NCBI GenBank assembly: GCA_024694675.1
Contig: JAILJO010000022.1
Location: 1-38,173, forward strand
Reading direction: 5' to 3'
Source: Bacteroidales bacterium
GTDB lineage: Bacteria > Bacteroidota > Bacteroidia > Bacteroidales > UBA932
Length of the DNA stretch: 38,173 nucleotides
Positions 7,775-16,396 of this stretch are shown here, piece by piece (the first letter of the stretch is position 1; every line of letters begins with the position of its first letter). Under the pieces are notes generated by a model that was not told the origin of the DNA, did not search any database, and saw only the letters and a program-made list of their open reading frames with translations. Position numbers and translations under genes: made by a program.

Positions 7775-8605
7775 TTATTTAATTATTCGCATTCCGCCAA
7801 GGCGGGCGAGGGAATCCCACCAGCGGGTTGGGAGAATTGCGTGGAAGAACAGGAGGGCGTGGGCGCCGAAGCCCACGATGTAGCGGGTGCGGGGACGATG
7901 GGCACGGACAGCGCGGCAGATGGCACGCTGGACAACGACGGGCTCTGAGAGGAAGCGCCTGGTGTACGCCCATTTCATGTTGCGGGCCTGGTTGAGGGCG
8001 GCTTCTTCATATGGAGTGCCCAGTGAAGAATCGTGCAAATGGTCAGCGGCGATAATGCCCCAGTCCGTATGTATTCCGCCGGGTTCAATGAGCACCACGT
8101 CTACGCCGAAGGGCTTCATCTCAATCCTTAAAGCGTCCGAGAATGCCTCCACTGCATACTTTGACACGTGGTACCAGCCGCCGAAGTACAATACCCCGCG
8201 GCCTGCCACGGAACTTACGTTGATGATTCGTCCGCTCCCGCGGGAACGCATCCTTGGCAGCAACGCCCGGCACAGCGCAGCAAGGCCGAAAAGGTTTACT
8301 TCCAGCTGCCGGCGGGCTTCTTCCAGCGGCACATTCTCTATGGCCCCGAAGTAGCCATAGCCCGCATTGTTTACCAGCACGTCAATTTCACCCACGGTGG
8401 CAAGACAAGCCGCGATTGACTCCTCTGAAGTCACATCCAGATACACCGGCGTAACGCCAAACTCACGAAGCGGTTCCATGAGCTCCACGCGCCGGGCTGC
8501 GGCAAAGACCTCATAGCCGGCGGAGGCCAGGGCCTTGGCAGTATCGTACCCGATACCGCTGCTGGCGCCCGTCACCAGAATGCGTTTAAAAGTACTTTTT
8601 CTCAT
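7775..8605 (-). CDS. Short-chain dehydrogenase/reductase
   Basis: Classical SDR oxidoreductase (276 aa), cytoplasmic, NAD(P)-dependent. TGASSGIG (12-19) is the cofactor-binding turn, NNAG is at 79-82, the catalytic Ser is in NVSS (131-132) and the YHVSK motif gives Tyr145 and Lys149. The AARR at 36-39 after the second strand suggests NADP preference. Substrate unknown; the C-terminal hydrophobic part (ALLFFHAILPTRWWDSLARL) resembles membrane-associated members that act on lipids or sterol-like molecules. The start overlaps the rodA stop by 20 bases, so it is probably expressed as the last gene of the rod operon. Confidence 0.9.
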   Translation of the reverse strand: MRKSTFKRILVTGASSGIGYDTAKALASAGYEVFAAARRVELMEPLREFGVTPVYLDVTSEESIAACLATVGEIDVLVNNAGYGYFGAIENVPLEEARRQLEVNLFGLAALCRALLPRMRSRGSGRIINVSSVAGRGVLYFGGWYHVSKYAVEAFSDALRIEMKPFGVDVVLIEPGGIHTDWGIIAADHLHDSSLGTPYEEAALNQARNMKWAYTRRFLSEPVVVQRAICRAVRAHRPRTRYIVGFGAHALLFFHAILPTRWWDSLARLGGMRIIK

Positions 8606-10118
8606 CGCGGTACAGAGCCAGGAATACGAATATCATTATGGTAAACGCCCACAGCGAGGAGCCGCCGTAGCTGAGCAGCGGCAGTGGAATGCCAATCACG
8701 GGCATGAGTCCTATGGTCATGCCAATATTGATGAAAAGGTGCATGAATACGCACGATGCCACGCAGTATCCGTAAATCCGCGTGAAGGGGGAGCGACATC
8801 GTTCCGAATCCAATATGAGCCGGACTATCAGGAAGACGTACAGCATTATCACCAGGAAGCATCCGACGAAGCCCCACTCCTCGCCAACGGTGCAGAATAT
8901 AAAGTCCGTGGACTGTTCCGGAACAAAGCCGAAGGTGGTCTGCGTGCCATGCAGATAACCCTTTCCAAAGAGGCCGCCGGAACCGATGGCAATCTTGCTC
9001 TGATTGACGTTGTAACCAACTCCGGCAAGGTCTTCCTTCAGCCCCAGAAGAACCTCTATCCTGCTCCTCTGGTGCGGCTGCAGCACGTTCTGGAAGATAT
9101 AGTCCGTGGAGAAAACCATGGCAACGCCAAACATGAACGCCGCTACGGCGACATACAGGAAATTGTCCCTCTGCCGGTATGCATGCCACAGGATAAAAGG
9201 TATGGCCAGAAGCCCGGCTCCTACAAGAAGATACACAGGCTTAATCTTCAGGATGAAGCTCCAGAACCAGTCCTGCGTCTCTCCGGCCTGGGGCACCCAG
9301 GTCACATTTGCAATCCAGTCAACGTGCGTCTGGACAGCATTGGACAATAAGCCCCATAGCCATGGCACCAGTGCCATCAGGCCCACAAACAGAACTCCGA
9401 GTCCCAGTCTACGCCCGGTTTCCTTTCCGGGCCCCATGAAGGCGGAGCAAAGCACCAGCACGCCCACCAGCAGCAGTACAGCCCAGAAAGACCCCGCCGT
9501 GAGCGTCCCCACAAACAGCGCAATCACAAGTCCTATGAGTCCAAGCCACCATCCGGACAGCCCCTCCCTGTACAGCACAAAGATGAATCCTACATATACC
9601 AGGGCGGATCCTGTCTCGCTTTCCGCCACAATTATGAGCATTGGCAGCGCAATGATTGCCGCCGCAATCATGAAGTGCTTGAACTTGTTCAGTTTGAATC
9701 CCTGCTGGCTCAAAACCAGCGCAAGGACCAGCGAAGTGGTTATCTTCGAAATCTCCGCCGGCTGGAACTTGACGGGCCCCAGCTCGAACCACGAGTGAGA
9801 GCCCTTGACGTCCTTTGAAACGAATATCACCAGCACCAGCAGCGCCAGAACGCCAATATACATTGGTATGGACAGCCCCTCCCAGAGCTTTGGCGGCAGC
9901 ACAAATAGAATGAGGCCTCCAAGCCCGAAGGAAGTGAGCATCCAGATGAACTGCTTTCCGCTCCTGGCGCTCCAGTCGAAAATGGACGATGGCTCCGTAG
10001 AATGTATTGACGCATAGATGTTTATCCATCCGATAAACACCAGCGCCAGGTACACTCCAATGAGTGCCCAGTCTACGGACTGCTTTAGTCCCCTCTGATG
10101 TGAACTGATCTCAATCAT
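8586..10118 (-). CDS. rodA: RodA, SEDS peptidoglycan glycosyltransferase
   Basis: Membrane SEDS-family polymerase (510 aa) that polymerises lipid II during cell elongation with PBP2. About ten transmembrane helices; family phrases include WFELGPVKFQPAEISKI (the QPSE-like loop), GSGGLFGKGYLHGTQT, FVPEQSTDFIFCTVGEEWGFVG (the conserved acidic region near ESTDFI) and the final GIPLPLLSYGGSS. It is longer than the ~370 aa E. coli protein because of an insertion in the middle loop (about 200-330), as is common in Bacteroidota. The start overlaps the mrdA stop by 8 bases. Confidence 0.95.
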   Translation of the reverse strand: MIEISSHQRGLKQSVDWALIGVYLALVFIGWINIYASIHSTEPSSIFDWSARSGKQFIWMLTSFGLGGLILFVLPPKLWEGLSIPMYIGVLALLVLVIFVSKDVKGSHSWFELGPVKFQPAEISKITTSLVLALVLSQQGFKLNKFKHFMIAAAIIALPMLIIVAESETGSALVYVGFIFVLYREGLSGWWLGLIGLVIALFVGTLTAGSFWAVLLLVGVLVLCSAFMGPGKETGRRLGLGVLFVGLMALVPWLWGLLSNAVQTHVDWIANVTWVPQAGETQDWFWSFILKIKPVYLLVGAGLLAIPFILWHAYRQRDNFLYVAVAAFMFGVAMVFSTDYIFQNVLQPHQRSRIEVLLGLKEDLAGVGYNVNQSKIAIGSGGLFGKGYLHGTQTTFGFVPEQSTDFIFCTVGEEWGFVGCFLVIMLYVFLIVRLILDSERCRSPFTRIYGYCVASCVFMHLFINIGMTIGLMPVIGIPLPLLSYGGSSLWAFTIMIFVFLALYRDEKKYF

Positions 10119-11952
10119 GCTTCACGCGGGACAGTAAGTTGGCCTCTTTCATCCTCTTTTCCAGTGCAGGGCGGGACGTTTCACCCTTCAGGTATCTTTC
10201 CACCATGAGCGAGGCCATGGGGGCGGCATATGAGGCGCCGAATCCTCCATTCTCCACATACGCGGCAATGGCAATCTTTGGATTGTCCATGGGCGCGAAG
10301 CAGATGAACACGGAATTGTCCGCTCCGCGGGGGTTCTGGGCGGTGCCCGTCTTACCGCATACGTCAAGCGAATCGATATGCGCGATAAATGCCGTTCCAC
10401 CGGCTCCGGGGGCCGAATTCACGGCTCTCCACATGCCATTTATCACCTTGGGGAAATGCTCCTGGGACACCATGGTGTACTGTTTCTCCTTGAACCTGTC
10501 CTCAATGGTGACGCCGTCCGACTCCTTCACGATATGCGGAATATAGTAGTACCCCCTGTTGGCAATGGTGGCGCAGAGGTTGGCAAGGTGCATGGGCGTT
10601 GCCAGGATCTCTCCCTGGCCTATTGACAGGGAAATGACCGTGGTGGAATTCCATCGGCCTTTCCCGTAGGCTCTGTTATAGGTTTTGGACGATGGGATAC
10701 TGCCGGACAGTTCCGCCGGGAAGTCGCTCCCCAGCTTGCGTCCGAAGCCGAAACTCATGACCATCTCCCTCCAGTGGTCCAGGCCGTCGGCGACGGAATC
10801 GTACTTCTTGTTGTCCAGGATGTTCTTCAGGACGTAGCAGTAGTACGCGTTGCAGCTCATCATTATGGATTCCTCCATATTCAGCGGGCTCTTGTGGCTG
10901 TGGCAGCCCAGTTTATGCCCCGCCCCGAAGTGATACCCCTGGTGGCACGGATACGTCATCTCCGGCCTCAGCACACCCTCTTCCAGGCCTATGAGCCCGT
11001 TCACCAGCTTGAACACCGATCCCGGAGGGTACGATGCCTGCACCGCCCTGTTGTACATGGGCTTGTACGGGTTTTTCGCAATCTCTCCGTAGTGCTTCCC
11101 AATATCGGCCAGCTGCTCCACGTCTATGCCGGGGGACGATACCAGGGCCAGGATTTCCCCGGTGGAAGGCTCTATGGCCACGATGGAACCCACCTTCCCC
11201 TGCATCAGTTCCTGTCCGTACTGCTGAAGGTCCGCGTCGATGGTTGTGACGATGTCCTTCCCCGGTATGGCCTCCTTGTCCTCCGCCCCGTCCATATAAG
11301 GCTGCTCAATCTGGTTGCGGGAGTTCCTCAGATAAATATGGTATCCCTTTTCTCCGCGAAGCTCCTTTTCCCTCGCCGCCTCTATGCCCGTCATACCCGC
11401 ATAATCCCCGCTCCGGTACTCTCCCGGATGCTTGTCGATATAGTTCTGATTGACCTCGGAAACGTATCCCAGCAGGTTTCCGCCGGCGTTTATGGGATAC
11501 TGGCGGATGCCGCGGACCTGTCCCCGGAAGCCCGGGAACTTGTATTTGACCTCATCGAACCTCATGTAGGTTTCCGCCGGGACCGTGCGCATCATGGTGA
11601 CGGACTGGAAGCCTATGGAGCGCCTCCTCTTGTTGAAATCCGCCATCTTCTCCCTTATGAAATCCGGAGTCACGTCCAGTACGACGGCAAGCGCCAGCGT
11701 GTCGAACGCCTTCACTTCACGTGGGGTGACCATGATGTCATAAGCCACCTTGTTGCCCACTATGATACTCCCGTTGCGGTCATAGATGATGCCGCGCGTG
11801 GGGTAGATGGTTTCATAGACGGTGGAGTTGCGGTCCGCGTCTTCCTTGAAACTTGGATGCAGAATCTGCAGCGAGAATATCTTTCCCAGGAGCAGCAGCA
11901 CCACCGCTCCCAGGCCTATGAGCAGAACTATATGCCTGTAATCCTGCTTCAT
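10111..11952 (-). CDS. mrdA: Penicillin-binding protein 2 (elongation transpeptidase)
   Basis: Class B penicillin-binding protein (613 aa) that crosslinks peptidoglycan in the elongation complex with RodA. One N-terminal membrane helix (residues 8-30), a PBP dimerisation domain (about 50-210, with YPTRGIIYDRNG), then the transpeptidase domain with SVFK (Ser312, Lys315), SCN (366-368) and KTG (534-536). It directly follows mreD (adjacent stop and start) and overlaps rodA. Length and motif spacing are normal for PBP2. Confidence 0.96.
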   Translation of the reverse strand: MKQDYRHIVLLIGLGAVVLLLLGKIFSLQILHPSFKEDADRNSTVYETIYPTRGIIYDRNGSIIVGNKVAYDIMVTPREVKAFDTLALAVVLDVTPDFIREKMADFNKRRRSIGFQSVTMMRTVPAETYMRFDEVKYKFPGFRGQVRGIRQYPINAGGNLLGYVSEVNQNYIDKHPGEYRSGDYAGMTGIEAAREKELRGEKGYHIYLRNSRNQIEQPYMDGAEDKEAIPGKDIVTTIDADLQQYGQELMQGKVGSIVAIEPSTGEILALVSSPGIDVEQLADIGKHYGEIAKNPYKPMYNRAVQASYPPGSVFKLVNGLIGLEEGVLRPEMTYPCHQGYHFGAGHKLGCHSHKSPLNMEESIMMSCNAYYCYVLKNILDNKKYDSVADGLDHWREMVMSFGFGRKLGSDFPAELSGSIPSSKTYNRAYGKGRWNSTTVISLSIGQGEILATPMHLANLCATIANRGYYYIPHIVKESDGVTIEDRFKEKQYTMVSQEHFPKVINGMWRAVNSAPGAGGTAFIAHIDSLDVCGKTGTAQNPRGADNSVFICFAPMDNPKIAIAAYVENGGFGASYAAPMASLMVERYLKGETSRPALEKRMKEANLLSRVKHD

Positions 11953-12465
11953 TTATTTACGGGTGTCCGGAGCCAGGGAAGGCAGGCAGATGAGGGAAAG
12001 CATGGTGCCGGCGACGAAGGAAACGGCAAAGCGTGCGGCATCGAACCAGAAGGGATTGGAGGCGGCGCCGTCCGCCCATACGTACAGCAGGGTAAAGACC
12101 GCCTGTGCCAGCGCCGTGGCCAGCACCGTTTTCCACATGCCGTTGCGGCGGGGAGAGAAGTCTTCCTTCCTGGCGAACAGTTCGTTTCCGAAAACAAGGC
12201 TGATAATGGGATTCCTCAGGAAAGCGACCGGCACCAGTGCGAAAGCGTTGAGGCCGATGAGTCCTTCCGACAGATAGTCCCCAACAAGGCCGGTTACAAG
12301 GGCTATGAGCATGGCCCCGGTGGTGCCCACGCGGATGGAAATGCACAGAACCATGACCGGCAGGATTGACAGCATCACGTACGGTGAGATGTTGAAGAAG
12401 CTTGACAGCAGCAGCTGAGCCAGCAGAAGGAGCAGGTAGACCGCCCAGAATCCGGATTTCCTCAT
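11953..12465 (-). CDS. mreD: Rod shape-determining protein MreD
   Basis: Small polytopic membrane protein (170 aa) of the elongasome. It has about five hydrophobic segments, for example AVYLLLLLAQLLLSSFFNIS and GAMLIALVTGLVGDYLSEGLIG, the latter being the family-typical GLxxDxxS-like stretch. Sequence is poorly conserved in this family, so position between mreC and mrdA is the main support. The ATG overlaps the mreC stop by 4 bases. Confidence 0.9.
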   Translation of the reverse strand: MRKSGFWAVYLLLLLAQLLLSSFFNISPYVMLSILPVMVLCISIRVGTTGAMLIALVTGLVGDYLSEGLIGLNAFALVPVAFLRNPIISLVFGNELFARKEDFSPRRNGMWKTVLATALAQAVFTLLYVWADGAASNPFWFDAARFAVSFVAGTMLSLICLPSLAPDTRK

Positions 12466-13277
12466 AGGCCGCCCTCCTCTATTTCCTGAAGTGATTTATT
12501 ATGGACGACGCTCACGTACCGGATGCTCCTGAAATCCTGGAACAGGGATATCTGGATCTCGTTGGTGGCGCCGTTGACCATGCGGGATTCACCTGCAATG
12601 CCAAGCGGGATGTCCGCCGGGAACATGAGGGAGTGGCCGCTTGTGTAAACTGTGTCTCCTGGCTGGAACCTGTACTGGAGCGGAATCTCCTTCAGGACAG
12701 CCCTGTCAGAATGCCGTCCGTCCCATACAAGAGGCCCCACGGCTCCCTGCTCGCCGCCCAGGCGGGCGCTTATGGAGATGTCGCTGTTCAGGAATGAAAA
12801 AGCGAAGGAGTGATGAGCGCTTACCGCCTCCACGATGCCAACTACGCCGCAGGAAGTGATGACGCCGGACTTCTCCTTGACGCCGTCTTCGAATCCCCTG
12901 TTGAGGATGATGTAATTGTGCTGCCTGTTGCGGCTCAGGCGCACCGCCTCTGCCGATATGTAATCATATCCTCTGGAGGCGCCATGGTATTTCATGGTGT
13001 CTATGCTGGCCTCCCGGAACATGGCCCTGGTGTGCTCCAACTCTGCCCTGAGGGCGGCGTTCTCTTCCGCCAGGGCGCGGTTTGTCCCCCTTAGGGAGAA
13101 ATACTCCGTTACGGACTGCACGCCTCCCCAGAACGTTCCCGAGATGGCGTGGGCGCTCTTTGCCACCCATGCCTTCTGGAGTTCCCCGTTCCTGGACATA
13201 AAATGCACACATGCGGCCTCCAAAGCTATGAAGACCGCAAGGTTTATGAGAGCGGGAATCCAGGAACGCCTTCTCAT
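12462..13277 (-). CDS. mreC: Rod shape-determining protein MreC
   Basis: Periplasmic scaffold of the elongasome (271 aa). A single N-terminal membrane helix (about residues 9-28), a coiled-coil segment (TNRALAEENAALRAELEHTR, about 65-90) and the double beta-barrel core with the family phrases FEDGVKEKSGVITSCGVVGIVEAV and YRFQPGDTVYTSG. It starts three bases after mreB and overlaps mreD. Confidence 0.95.
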   Translation of the reverse strand: MRRRSWIPALINLAVFIALEAACVHFMSRNGELQKAWVAKSAHAISGTFWGGVQSVTEYFSLRGTNRALAEENAALRAELEHTRAMFREASIDTMKYHGASRGYDYISAEAVRLSRNRQHNYIILNRGFEDGVKEKSGVITSCGVVGIVEAVSAHHSFAFSFLNSDISISARLGGEQGAVGPLVWDGRHSDRAVLKEIPLQYRFQPGDTVYTSGHSLMFPADIPLGIAGESRMVNGATNEIQISLFQDFRSIRYVSVVHNKSLQEIEEGGL

Positions 13278-13280
13278 GGA

Positions 13281-14303
13281 TTAACGCATGAGGAAGGAGT
13301 AATTGTCCGTATTCTTGAGGGCGATGCAGGTGCCGCGTGCCACGGCGCGGAGAGGGTCTTCAGCTACGTGGAACGGGATGTTCACCTTCTCTGAGAGACG
13401 CTTGTCCAGGCCCCTCAGGAGGGCGCCGCCGCCGCTGAGGAAGATACCGTTCTCCACAATGTCCGAGTACAGCTCCGGGGGAGTCTGCTCCAGGACCTGC
13501 TGGATTGCGGCTTCCAGGCGGGCGATGGACTTGTCCAGGCAGTGGGCTATCTCCTGGTAGGGGATGAGGGCCTCTACCGGGTGGCCTGTCATGAGGTTGG
13601 GGCCGCGTACGAGGAACGGCTCCGGCTCCACATCCAGCTGAGGGATAACGGAACCTACGGCGATCTTGATGCGTTCTGCCGTGGTTTCACCCACCTTGAT
13701 GACGTGCTGCTGGCGGAGGTAGTTCTGGATATCTGCCGTGAAGACGTCACCGGCCACGCGGATGGACTCCTGCTGGACAATGCCGCCAAGCGATATGACT
13801 GCAATCTCCGTGGTGCCGCCTCCGATGTCCACAACCATGTTTCCCTTAGGCGCCTCTACGTCAAGGCCTATACCCAGGGCGGCTGCCATGGGCTCGTAGA
13901 TAAGATAGACGTCGCGGCCTCCGGCGTGCTCCGAGGAGTCACGGACGGCCCTGATTTCCACTTCCGTGGAACCGGAAGGAATGCCGACCACAAGCTTGAG
14001 GTTGGGGGCGAAAAGGCTGCGGTGACGGGAATTCACCTGCTTGATGAACCCACGGATCATCATCTCCGCAGCGTTGAAGTCTGCGATGACGCCATCCCTC
14101 AGGGGGCGAACGGTCTTGATGCCGGGGTTGGTCTTTTCATGCATGAGCTTTGCCTTCTGGCCAAGGGCGATGCACTTTCCCGTCTGGTTGTCTATTGCTA
14201 CGATCGAGGGCTCGTCAAGGGCAATCTGGTCGTTCTGGAAAATGACGGTGTTAGCCGTCCCCAGGTCCATAGCGAGCTCTTGGTTGAGGAAACGAAATGC
14301 CAT
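13281..14303 (-). CDS. mreB: Rod shape-determining protein MreB (actin-like)
   Basis: Bacterial actin homologue (340 aa) that forms membrane-bound filaments guiding cell-wall elongation. The phosphate-1 motif MDLGTANT is at 12-19, the phosphate-2 motif VVDIGGGTTEIAVISLGGIV is near 155-175, and the adenosine region ILSGGGALLRGLD-like segment (FLSGGGALLRGLDKRL) is near 289-304. First gene of the rod operon. The 81-base gap to ispD holds only a weak TTATTTG (complement of 14331-14337) as a candidate -7 for this strand. Confidence 0.97.
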   Translation of the reverse strand: MAFRFLNQELAMDLGTANTVIFQNDQIALDEPSIVAIDNQTGKCIALGQKAKLMHEKTNPGIKTVRPLRDGVIADFNAAEMMIRGFIKQVNSRHRSLFAPNLKLVVGIPSGSTEVEIRAVRDSSEHAGGRDVYLIYEPMAAALGIGLDVEAPKGNMVVDIGGGTTEIAVISLGGIVQQESIRVAGDVFTADIQNYLRQQHVIKVGETTAERIKIAVGSVIPQLDVEPEPFLVRGPNLMTGHPVEALIPYQEIAHCLDKSIARLEAAIQQVLEQTPPELYSDIVENGIFLSGGGALLRGLDKRLSEKVNIPFHVAEDPLRAVARGTCIALKNTDNYSFLMR

Positions 14304-14361
14304 TTTATATGGGTGCTAAAAGTCTGTTTTCAAATAACGTGTAAAATTACTAAAAAAATCT

Positions 14362-14369
14362 TATATTCG
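14362..14369 (+). promoter_or_regulatory. Possible -7 element of ispD
   Basis: TATATTCG differs from TAnnTTTG at one position and lies 15 bases before the ispD ATG at 14385, in the divergent mreB-ispD gap. Confidence 0.4.
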
Positions 14370-14384
14370 CCTAAAGTTTTTGCT

Positions 14385-15077
14385 ATGGACAGGAAGAAAT
14401 TCTTAGTAATTCCGGCGGGTGGTTCCGGCGTGCGCATGGGGGCGGATGTCCCCAAGCAGTTCCTGCTGCTTGACGGCAAGCCAATCCTTCGTCTCACAAT
14501 AGAAAGATTCCTGGAAGCAGAGCCTGACGTACACGTTGTCACAGTACTCCCTGAAGCCCATATGGGTTGGTGGAGGCAGTACTGCGCAAAGGAAGGTTTC
14601 ACCTGTCCGCAAAAGATGGTGGCGGGAGGGTTCACCCGTTTCCATTCAGTGAAAAACGCACTTCAGCACGTACCGGACGGCGCACTGGTTGCAGTGCACG
14701 ACTCCGTCCGTCCGCTGGTAAGCGTTGAAAAGATAAGGGAGCTATTCGCAGCCGCGGAAAATGCCCCTGCGGTTATTCCGGCAACCCCCAGCACGGACAC
14801 CCTGAAGACTGTGGCCAGGAATCAGGATGGTACGCCGGAGGTCACCGGAAGTGTGGACCGCAGCACCGTCTGGGGCGTCCAGACTCCCCAGATTTTCCAC
14901 AGCGAAGTCCTCAAGAAGGCATATGAGAGAGGCTACGACACCTCGTTCACGGACGATGCCTCGGTGGTCAGCGCCGCCGGCATTCCCGTCATCTGCGTTG
15001 AAGGCGAGCGCACCAACATCAAGATAACCACGCCGGAGGACCTTGCCCTGGCGCAGGCAATCCTGTCCCTTAAATAA
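14385..15077 (+). CDS. ispD: 2-C-methyl-D-erythritol 4-phosphate cytidylyltransferase
   Basis: Cytidylyltransferase (230 aa) of the MEP isoprenoid pathway, making CDP-ME from CTP and MEP. The nucleotide-binding PAGGSGVRMGADVPKQF is at 10-26 with the catalytic Arg and Lys; HDSVRPLV, GSVDRSTVWGVQTPQ and FTDDASVV are the standard later blocks. An open frame extends 281 codons upstream antisense to mreB and is not real; the ATG at 14385 gives the normal family length. It ends 8 bases inside the convergent lipoprotein gene. Its products feed undecaprenyl carrier synthesis, consistent with the cell-wall neighbours. Confidence 0.95.
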   Translation: MDRKKFLVIPAGGSGVRMGADVPKQFLLLDGKPILRLTIERFLEAEPDVHVVTVLPEAHMGWWRQYCAKEGFTCPQKMVAGGFTRFHSVKNALQHVPDGALVAVHDSVRPLVSVEKIRELFAAAENAPAVIPATPSTDTLKTVARNQDGTPEVTGSVDRSTVWGVQTPQIFHSEVLKKAYERGYDTSFTDDASVVSAAGIPVICVEGERTNIKITTPEDLALAQAILSLK

Positions 15078-16218
15078 GTTCCAGGACCAGTTCCACGTCT
15101 CCGAAGCGCACCGGCACTCCGGAGTACTTTTCCACGTAGCCGCGGGTGAGGGTTCCGCGCCAGACAATATCGTCCCTTGTGCGTACGGGGAGATTGATTT
15201 CCACGCCGTACTTCTTGCTGTTGTAGACTACGCTGACGTCGCATTTCCAGTTGGAGGTGCTGCCGCCATCGTCCTCCGTGACAAGGAAGGCGCACTTGTC
15301 CAGGCCTTTCACCCATTCGGATATGAGTATGGCGTTGAAGGGGATTTCCTTCTCCATCTGGCCGCGTTTCACAACAATCATGAAATCCGTTATTGAGGGG
15401 TAGTAGAGCCTCATTTCCGCTTCCGTGGACGCGGAGAAATCTGCCACGGAGCCCATCTTCACGAAGTACTCGCTTGCGCCGGCGAACCAGCTGTCGTACT
15501 GGCGGAAAGACTTGAATGAGCGGAGGATCAGAGTCTTCATTTCCTGGACCTTAGAGGCGTGCGGACGCACTATGATGTCTCCGCCGCCCTGCCCCCAGGA
15601 CGGGTCTTCCCTTCGCAGCATCTCAAGCGAGGTGAAAGAGGCGTCCGAGTTGGTGGAAATAACCCATACGGGGCGTTCCATGGCCATCTGCTCGTCCACC
15701 AGGACCTTTTCTCCGGAAAGGGTGTAGCCCGTTGAAACATCGTCCCCCGCGTTCCCCGGGTCGTAGGTAATCACGGGTTCCGCCTCGCCGTCCCAACTGT
15801 CCGCATACGGCCAGTAGATCTGGACGTCTGAGTTCTCCAGGGCCTCCAGCATGGCCTCTGACCCCGCCGTAGCCTTTGTGGAGAGTACGGCTTCACGGAG
15901 CAGGTCCCTCAGCGGCTTACTGTACTCTTTGGCCGCCTTTGTGTCCGGGCCGTCCCCAATGCCTGCTCCCGGCGATGAAAAGAGGTTTTCCATGAGGTAT
16001 TCGTGGTCGTATCCGTTAATGGCCGATGCCGTGGCGGCATCGTACACCTCTTCCATCTGTTCCCCGCCTATTGGAACGCTTGAAAGGAGCTTCGCCACCT
16101 GCTCCAGGGTGAAATAACGAGAGGAGGCAAGAGCCTCCGGGGCGGGCTCCGCAGTATCTTTTCCGCACCCCGCCAACAGGGCGCAGAGAGCGCCCGCAAA
16201 CAGCATTCTGCAATTCAT
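15070..16218 (-). CDS. Uncharacterised lipoprotein
   Basis: Not recognised (382 aa). The N-terminus MNCRMLFAGALCALLAGCGKD is a lipoprotein signal with lipobox LAGC (Cys18). After it come an Ala/Glu-rich linker and a mostly hydrophilic globular protein; visible phrases such as PVWVISTNSDASFTSLEMLRREDPSWGQGGG and SITDFMIVVKRGQMEKEIPFNAI match no family I know. It has few internal cysteines and no membrane helices. The 3' end overlaps the convergent ispD by 8 bases. It is separated from prmC upstream by a terminator, so it probably has its own promoter in 16219-16300, where I see no strong TAnnTTTG. Confidence 0.75.
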   Translation of the reverse strand: MNCRMLFAGALCALLAGCGKDTAEPAPEALASSRYFTLEQVAKLLSSVPIGGEQMEEVYDAATASAINGYDHEYLMENLFSSPGAGIGDGPDTKAAKEYSKPLRDLLREAVLSTKATAGSEAMLEALENSDVQIYWPYADSWDGEAEPVITYDPGNAGDDVSTGYTLSGEKVLVDEQMAMERPVWVISTNSDASFTSLEMLRREDPSWGQGGGDIIVRPHASKVQEMKTLILRSFKSFRQYDSWFAGASEYFVKMGSVADFSASTEAEMRLYYPSITDFMIVVKRGQMEKEIPFNAILISEWVKGLDKCAFLVTEDDGGSTSNWKCDVSVVYNSKKYGVEINLPVRTRDDIVWRGTLTRGYVEKYSGVPVRFGDVELVLELI

Positions 16219-16304
16219 TTTTCTTTCCCGGAATTAGAGCCCGGTTCCTTTGTGGCAAAGTTCCAAAGAAGTATCCGTTTCAGCAAAAATGAAACGTTTA
16301 CTTT

Positions 16305-16340
16305 TAAAAAAAGGCCCCTGGCGTATGCCAAGGGCTGTTT
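16305..16340 (-). terminator. Terminator of the pbp1A-ddl-prmC operon
   Basis: GCCCCTGGC (16314-16322), loop GTAT and GCCAAGGGC (16327-16335) form a 9-bp stem with one imperfect pair. An A-run on the plus strand (16305-16312) gives a U-tract after the hairpin on the minus strand, and TGTTTTT follows on the plus strand. It lies 62 bases after the prmC stop. Confidence 0.8.
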
Positions 16341-16396
16341 TTGAACATCCGTTTCAAAGGAAACCTTCCACAAAAAACGGAAAATTCCGCAGTTTT

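Noticed and set aside
10774..12369. 531-codon open frame on the plus strand
   Set aside because: Antisense shadow of mrdA and mreD; GC-rich codon usage keeps the complementary frame open.
13542..14384. 281-codon open extension upstream of ispD on the plus strand
   Set aside because: It lies antisense to mreB, shows no family resemblance, and ispD has a normal start at 14385.
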